Origin: Pseudomonadota bacterium
GTDB lineage: Bacteria > Pseudomonadota > Gammaproteobacteria > GRL18
Assembly (NCBI GenBank): GCA_030632745.1
Contig: DAOVUE010000096.1
Coordinates: 1 to 6,365, forward strand
Reading direction: 5' to 3'
Length of the DNA stretch: 6,365 bases
Position 1 is the stretch's first letter. Each line of letters begins with the position of its first letter. Shown here one piece after another: positions 6,143 through 6,365 of this stretch. Under the pieces are notes generated by a model. That model was not told the origin of the DNA and searched no databases. It saw only the letters and a list, made by a program, of their open reading frames with translations. Position numbers and translations under genes: made by a program.

Positions 6143-6242
6143 GCACCCCCTCCTAACCTCCCCCTATAAAAGACTAGGGGGAGGAACTTAAAGCCCCTTC
6201 CCCCTGTCTTCTGAGGGGGAAGGTTGGGATGGGGGTAAGTGC
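6143..6242. repeat. REP/MITE-like palindromic element of two hairpins
   Basis: Two perfect 10-bp hairpins stand side by side. The first is CCTCCCCCTA (6157-6166) with TAGGGGGAGG (6175-6184); the second is CCTTCCCCCT (6196-6205) with AGGGGGAAGG (6214-6223). Each has an 8-base loop. The left arm from 6143 is also imperfectly complementary to the right arm ending at 6242, so the whole can fold as one large cruciform. The C/G-run composition contrasts sharply with the AT-rich surroundings, which marks it as an inserted dispersed repeat. No transposase is present and no clear target duplication was found. No T run follows the stems. Confidence 0.7.
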
Positions 6243-6335
6243 ATAGTTTTAACTAGCGTGCTGAGATAATAAATAGATTCAGTAAGAACATTAATCTATC
6301 GGATAAAACTCGGGATCTATCAATCAAATTTGAAC

Positions 6336-6341
6336 AGGAAG
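6336..6341 (+). promoter_or_regulatory. Ribosome binding site of the gene starting at 6349
   Basis: AGGAAG at 6336-6341 is a good Shine-Dalgarno sequence placed seven bases before the ATG at 6349. It is the main reason to call a gene start at the window edge. Confidence 0.55.
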
Positions 6342-6348
6342 CAAAATA

Positions 6349-6365
6349 ATGAAAAGTATTTTAAT
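6349..6365 (+). CDS. Start of a further rightward gene, cut by the window end
   Basis: Only five complete codons are present (MKSIL). The Met-Lys start followed by a small polar and hydrophobic residues could begin another signal peptide, as in the preceding genes, but five residues cannot establish this. It lies 250 bases after the cytochrome gene, behind the repeat element, so it may have its own promoter or be read through from the operon. No function can be proposed. Confidence 0.5.

Noticed and set aside
6273..6299. Inverted repeat ATAGATT/AATCTAT upstream of the last gene
   Set aside because: Seven AT-rich base pairs around a 13-base loop are weak and readily arise by chance here. No promoter match was found with it.

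Overview
The window reads as an AT-rich piece of a Gram-negative proteobacterial chromosome, most likely gammaproteobacterial. The evidence is an outer-membrane beta-barrel ending in phenylalanine, several Sec signal peptides, and a periplasmic diheme cytochrome c of the thiosulfate dehydrogenase/tetrathionate reductase (TsdA) type. The cytochrome suggests a host living with reduced sulfur compounds, but species cannot be named from this sequence. I see no rRNA, tRNA, CRISPR array, transposase or phage gene.

Layout. Positions 1-304 are very AT-rich and hold no gene I can support; they contain an AT-rich inverted repeat (83-110) and a probable terminator (about 203-261) for the leftward gene that follows. 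A small leftward gene (305-661) encodes a two-helix membrane protein of unknown function. The 311-bp divergent region (662-972) holds a good leftward sigma70-type promoter (736-764), a foldable leader, and a weaker rightward promoter candidate (about 835-863).

Four rightward genes follow with gaps of 3, 26 and 45 bases and no terminator between them, so they probably form one operon: an MscS-family channel with a periplasmic N-terminal domain (973-2784), a putative outer-membrane beta-barrel of the Phenol_MetA_deg type (2788-3702), an exported protein of unrecognised family (3729-5012), and the TsdA-like cytochrome (5058-6098). All four products are predicted to enter or cross the inner membrane. 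Together they cover the inner membrane, periplasm and outer membrane. A joint role in moving and oxidising or reducing a small sulfur anion such as thiosulfate or tetrathionate is an inference from this arrangement only.

The operon ends in a dense repeat region. Two tiny hairpins sharing GGACTrAAAGTCC (6089-6131) come first, and the first one includes the tsdA stop codon. A roughly 100-bp REP/MITE-like element (6143-6242) follows, made of two perfect 10-bp hairpins inside a larger imperfect inverted repeat. The first codons of another rightward gene (6349 to the window end) follow a good ribosome binding site.
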